Shown one piece after another: positions 61,805 to 64,000 of a stretch of DNA of 64,000 bases; position 1 is the stretch's first letter, and each line of letters starts with the position of its first letter. Source of the stretch: Acanthosepion esculentum (taxonomy: Eukaryota; Mollusca; Cephalopoda; Sepiida; Sepiidae); the NCBI GenBank assembly GCA_964036315.1, contig OZ038485.1, positions 74,126,048 through 74,190,047 of the forward strand, in the 5' to 3' direction. The position numbers and the translations under genes were made by a program. Below the pieces are notes generated by a model. The model did not search any database and was not told the DNA's origin. It saw nothing but the letters and a program-made list of their open reading frames with translations.

Positions 61805-64000
61805 AGCTGTCCTGATCAGAAGGTGAATATTACATATTTTGTGACAGAGCAAGTATTCTGTTGTGATCGGACAGTTCAATATTTGTTAGAGTTTCTGGGA
61901 CAGACCACATAATCTATTGTGATCAGGAATTGAACATTAGTTACAGATATTGTGACAGAGTGCATATCTTATGATTGAACAATAGTTACTGATTCTTTGA
62001 CAGTGCACATAATCTGTTGTCATCAGCAGATGAATATTAATTGCATGTTCTCGGACAGAGCCAATTATCTGTCATAATCCGTAGCTGAATAGTATTTACT
62101 GATTCTGTGACAGAGCGTCTAATCTATCGTGATCAGTATTTAGAAATTGCTTAAACATCCATTAACATATGTCATAATATGTAGTTGAATATTACTTACA
62201 GAACGTGACATAGGGAATAATGTGCGATGATCAATAGTTACATATTGATTCCTGGCAGAGTGCTTAGACTTACATGATAAGTAGTTGAACAGTATATACA
62301 GATTCTGTGACAGAACGCATAATCTGCCGTGATATCAAGTTAAATATTACATACAGAACTGACAGCGTATAATCTGTTGTTATAAGTAGTTGAATATTAT
62401 TTACAGAATCTGTGAGAGCGAATAATCTGCCGTGATCAGTAGCCAAATATTATTTACAGACTCTGACAGATTGCAACATCTGTCCTGATCAGTAATTTAA
62501 CATTAGTTTCAGATTCTGTGACAGAACGCATAATCTGTTGTGATCAGTCGTTGAACAATAGTTCCAGATTCTGAGACTGAGTGAACAATCTGTGGTAATC
62601 AGTAGTTAAATATTACTTACAGATTGTGAGACTGAGTGTATTATCTATTGTAATCAATTCTTGAATATTACTTACAGATTCTATGAGAGAACACATAATC
62701 TGGAGTTGAATCAATAGTTGAATATTTATTATAGATGATGGGACAGAGCGCCTATACTGTAGAATATTGCTTACAGATTCTGTTGCGGAGTGCATCATTT
62801 CTCGTGGTCAGTAATTGAACATTAATTACAAATTCTTTGACAGAGAGTAATCAGTAGTTGAAAATTAGTTATACATTCTGTGTCAGAGCTCATAATCTGT
62901 TGCGATCAGTAACTGAGCATTAGTACTTAGAGATTCTCTGAAATATAGTATTATGTCTTATGACCAGTAGTTGAATTATAATCTGTTACAGTGCGCATGG
63001 TCTGTTGAGTTCAGTAGTTGATAATAGCGCCTAATTTGTCTTGATTCGTAGTTGAATATTACATACTACAAATTCTATAACAGAACGCAGATTCTAACGT
63101 TATCAGTAGTTGAAAATTTGTCACACATTCTATGACAGAGATCATAATCTTTTCTGATCAGTAGTCTGACATTAGCTACAGATTCATTACTAAAGCGCAT
63201 TATGCTTTATGGTCAGTAGTTGATTATTGCGTACAGATTCTGTGAAATGGCGTATTATCTGTCGGGATGAGTGGTAGAATATTTCTTACAGATTTTGTGT
63301 CAGAGCGAATAATCGGTTATGATCATTACTTGAACATTAGTTACTGATTCTTTGACAGGGCACATAATCTATCCGGAGTATTAGTTGTATATTAATTACT
63401 AATTTTGTCACGTTGTTATCATTAGCTGAAAATCACGTAAGGATGTGGTGTCAGAATGCTTAATCTGTTATAAATATTTGTACATTAGTTACAGATCATG
63501 GGATGGATTGCATAATATATAGTGATTATTAGTTGAAAATTAATTAATTGTAATTAGGATTTGAATATTAGCTACAAATTGAAAATTAATTAATTTTAAT
63601 TAGTATTTGAATATTAGCTACAAATTTTAGCACATCACCTCAAGAGGTGTGATCAGTAGCGGAATATTAATTACTGCTACTGTGATAGATTGTATAATAT
63701 TTCGTGGCAATTAGATCAACATTAGTTACTGATTTTATTGACAAAGTCCATTATCTGTCGTGATCAGTAGTTGACAATTTACAGTTTCTGTGACAGAACG
63801 CATAATCTGTCGTGATCAGCAGTTGAAAATTATTTCAGATTCTGGGACAGAGCGCATAATCTATTGTGCTAAGTAGTTGAACATTAATTACAGATTCTGG
63901 GACAGAACGAATAATCTGTCGAGATCCGTAGTTGAATATTACTTAAAGATTCTGGGAGAGAGCGCATAATTTGTCGTGATCAGATGTTGAACATTACGTA
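61805..64000 (+). repeat. 55-bp minisatellite array, second part, running off the window
   Basis: About 40 diverged units such as ATTCTGTGACAGAGCGCATA, ATCTGTCGTGATCAGTAGTT, GAATATTACTTACAG. Units vary by small deletions. A duplicated TAATTAGTATTTGAATATTAGC piece lies at 63,550-63,620. The array continues past the right edge. Confidence 0.9.

Overview
The window is AT-rich nuclear DNA from an animal, most likely a mollusc and plausibly a cephalopod. The reasons are spliced genes, long AT-rich minisatellite arrays, many dinucleotide microsatellites, and a transposon mix of Mag-like Ty3/gypsy elements, Penelope-like elements, several LINE families and a tRNA-derived SINE. The species call is inference from the repeat content; nothing in the sequence names the organism.

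Layout. Bases 1-25,080 are dominated by one roughly 50-bp minisatellite family in several variants. It lies in + orientation at 1-4,195, in - orientation at 4,946-5,520 and 10,956-14,665, and in + orientation again at 14,680-25,080, with a head-to-head switch near 14,670. Part of the + arm (14,680-19,960) is a trimeric higher-order repeat of about 150 bp. The arrays are interrupted by a Helitron-like insertion (2,206-2,935), a GC-rich cluster of hairpins (5,621-5,753) and a decayed but nearly full-length gypsy element (5,807-10,950). From 25,100 to 33,760 come a LINE fragment, a Penelope-like element with a hammerhead-like 3' end, a 104-bp palindrome and two tandem copies of one APE-type LINE.

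The only host genes I can support are two paralogous, convergent three-exon genes for small secreted proteins with two EF-hands: 35,700-39,201 (+, 132 aa) and 46,728-49,281 (-, 122 aa). Each has a signal-peptide exon ending in phase 0 and an exon with EF-hand 1 and most of EF-hand 2. The last exon completes the split codon for the final Glu of the second Ca2+ loop, then adds about ten residues. They look like products of an inverted local duplication. Their introns hold a Penelope 3' end, a tRNA-derived SINE and an antisense LINE copy. The 7.5 kb between them carries fragments of another LINE family, one in a twin-priming-like inverted arrangement.

From 53.8 kb to the end: a compound microsatellite, a GC-rich Tx1-like LINE on the - strand (about 54,900-57,325), a 5'-truncated gypsy element with an open RNase H-integrase frame (57,440-59,662), and a 55-bp minisatellite array (60,730-64,000) split by a solo-LTR-like insertion. 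No rRNA, functional tRNA gene or CRISPR array was seen. All transposon reading frames except the 490-codon RNase H-integrase frame are broken.
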